From assembly GCA_007131945.1 (NCBI GenBank), contig SLPP01000005.1:1-11511 (forward strand): DNA of 11,511 nucleotides. The letters are read 5' to 3'. Positions within the stretch are counted from its first letter, which is position 1. The number at the start of each line of letters is the position of its first letter. The notes beneath the pieces are model-generated. The model was not told the origin of the DNA and ran no database searches. It saw only the letters and a list, made by a program, of their open reading frames with translations. This document shows, piece after piece, positions 10,737 through 11,511 of the stretch. The stretch is from Paracoccaceae bacterium (GTDB taxonomy: Bacteria > Pseudomonadota > Alphaproteobacteria > Rhodobacterales > Rhodobacteraceae). Both the position numbers and the translations under genes were made by a program.

Positions 10737-11465
10737 TCAGGCCGCCTTGTCGCGCCGCCGCCGCGCCATGACGCCGATGCCGCCCAGCCCCATCACGCTG
10801 AGCATCAACAGACCAGTTGCCGGGAGCGGGATCGGCGTTGCAGTTACGAGGTTCTGATAGCGCTGGTCGTCGGTGCTTTCGAGATAGGTCAGCGTCCAGA
10901 TGCGATTGCCGCCATAGTTCGTGCCCGCAGCAACGAAACCGTCGACGAGGAGGGTAAACGCTTCATTGGGCGAAGTGTAACCGAATTCTACGGGGGCGTT
11001 GACCGTGTCGTAGATCGTCGCCCAGAGCCCGATCTGAAACGCCGCGGCTTGGGTTGCGTCCAGATGAATGGAAGCGCTGAAATTGGCGTCGAAGTAGCGC
11101 CTGACTGCCGTCGTATCGACATCATAGGAAGAGGCAAACACCGTCTCGGGGTTGACCGTATAGGTCCCCGTTCCTTGGTTCAGATATGCCCCGATGTCCA
11201 AGCACCAGGCGACAAACTTCCCGATCACGCTGGACGGCACGCTACCATCGTCTGGGCTCGGGTTGCTCCCGAACATGTCGAAGGCGCTCGCGTTGACCGT
11301 CGCAGAATTCACCGTCAAGTTGCCTACAACTTCGGTCCCTTGGATACTTACGTTGAAAGACGTGAAAGTTCCGTCGAACCTCGCATCGACCGTAGTCGAT
11401 GCATACGCGCCCAAGGCGAGCGCCGAGACGGCGGCGGCCAGGGCGAGGGTGCGAATGGGTTTCAT
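10737..11465 (-). CDS. Secreted VPLPA-type (PEP-CTERM-like) sorted protein
   Basis: A 242-residue exported protein of unknown function. The N-terminus is a classical signal peptide (positive MKPIR, alanine/leucine core, probable cleavage after AYA at residues 20-22). The C-terminus has the tripartite sorting signal IPLPATG at 212-218, a hydrophobic helix, and RRRR at 235-238. This fits the VPLPA-CTERM class recognised by an exosortase, which in this class is usually called XrtD; none is visible in the window. The body between is rich in T, S, N, D and F. Its only cysteine is C88 (AWCLDI), and FQIGLW at 143-148 follows, a pairing reminiscent of thioester domains. Such proteins are often linked to extracellular polysaccharide or envelope assembly. 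The ATG at 11465 follows a modest GAGAG ribosome-binding site. The gene converges on gltB and ends at a hairpin terminator. Confidence 0.75.
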   Translation of the reverse strand: MKPIRTLALAAAVSALALGAYASTTVDARFDGTFTSFNVSIQGTEVVGNLTVNSATVNASAFDMFGSNPSPDDGSVPSSVIGKFVAWCLDIGAYLNQGTGTYTVNPETVFASSYDVDTTAVRRYFDANFSASIHLDATQAAAFQIGLWATIYDTVNAPVEFGYTSPNEAFTLLVDGFVAAGTNYGGNRIWTLTYLESTDDQRYQNLVTATPIPLPATGLLMLSVMGLGGIGVMARRRRDKAA

Positions 11466-11511
11466 GATACTCTCACTTTCTCGAATGCAACTCGCAGATA
11501 TGTGAGCGTAC

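Noticed and set aside
10525..10857. A + strand open frame running from the intergenic region into the CTERM gene
   Set aside because: Its 3' part is antisense to the CTERM sorting signal, and it has no recognisable product or convincing start signal.

Overview
The window looks like GC-rich alphaproteobacterial DNA, most probably from a member of the Rhodobacterales/Rhodobacteraceae. This is inferred from the protein families and gene style: gltD placed upstream of gltB, a UppP of about 268 residues, an NDUFA9-like SDR, and a VPLPA-type CTERM protein. No similarity search was run.

Layout. Positions 1 to about 1486 appear to be the end of a decayed genomic island. They hold the last 58 codons of a type I restriction endonuclease R subunit (+), about 330 bp with no recognisable gene, and a broken tyrosine-recombinase integrase (-). 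The integrase is interrupted by an in-frame TAA and has lost its catalytic domain. The island abuts the 3' end of a complete tRNA-Leu(CAG) gene (1487-1573, -), the usual position for an integrase and attachment site. The tRNA has a very good sigma70-type promoter (TTGACA, 17 bp, TAATCA). From the tRNA onward the DNA looks like ordinary chromosome: a complex I NDUFA9-family SDR (+) meets uppP (undecaprenyl-diphosphatase, -) tail to tail with a 10-bp overlap.

The central part is a glutamate synthase operon on the + strand: gltD (small subunit), a small GFA/CENP-V-type zinc protein, and gltB (large subunit). The small gene overlaps the gltB start as ATGA, so it is probably translationally coupled to it. 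GltD and GltB form the NADPH-dependent GOGAT that converts glutamine plus 2-oxoglutarate to two glutamates. The role of the GFA protein within this operon is unknown.

The right end holds a 358-bp intergenic region with a perfect 18-bp palindrome and a strong GC hairpin followed by a short T-rich stretch on the minus strand. Beyond it is a secreted protein with a VPLPA-type C-terminal sorting signal (-). That protein has one cysteine and a downstream FQIGLW motif, arranged like the Cys-Gln pair of thioester domains.

Most of the window is conserved housekeeping sequence. The accessory signals are the island junction, the GFA insertion in the glt operon, the repeated motif between uppP and gltD, the 18-bp palindrome and the thioester-like CTERM protein. 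No clear new multi-gene system was seen.
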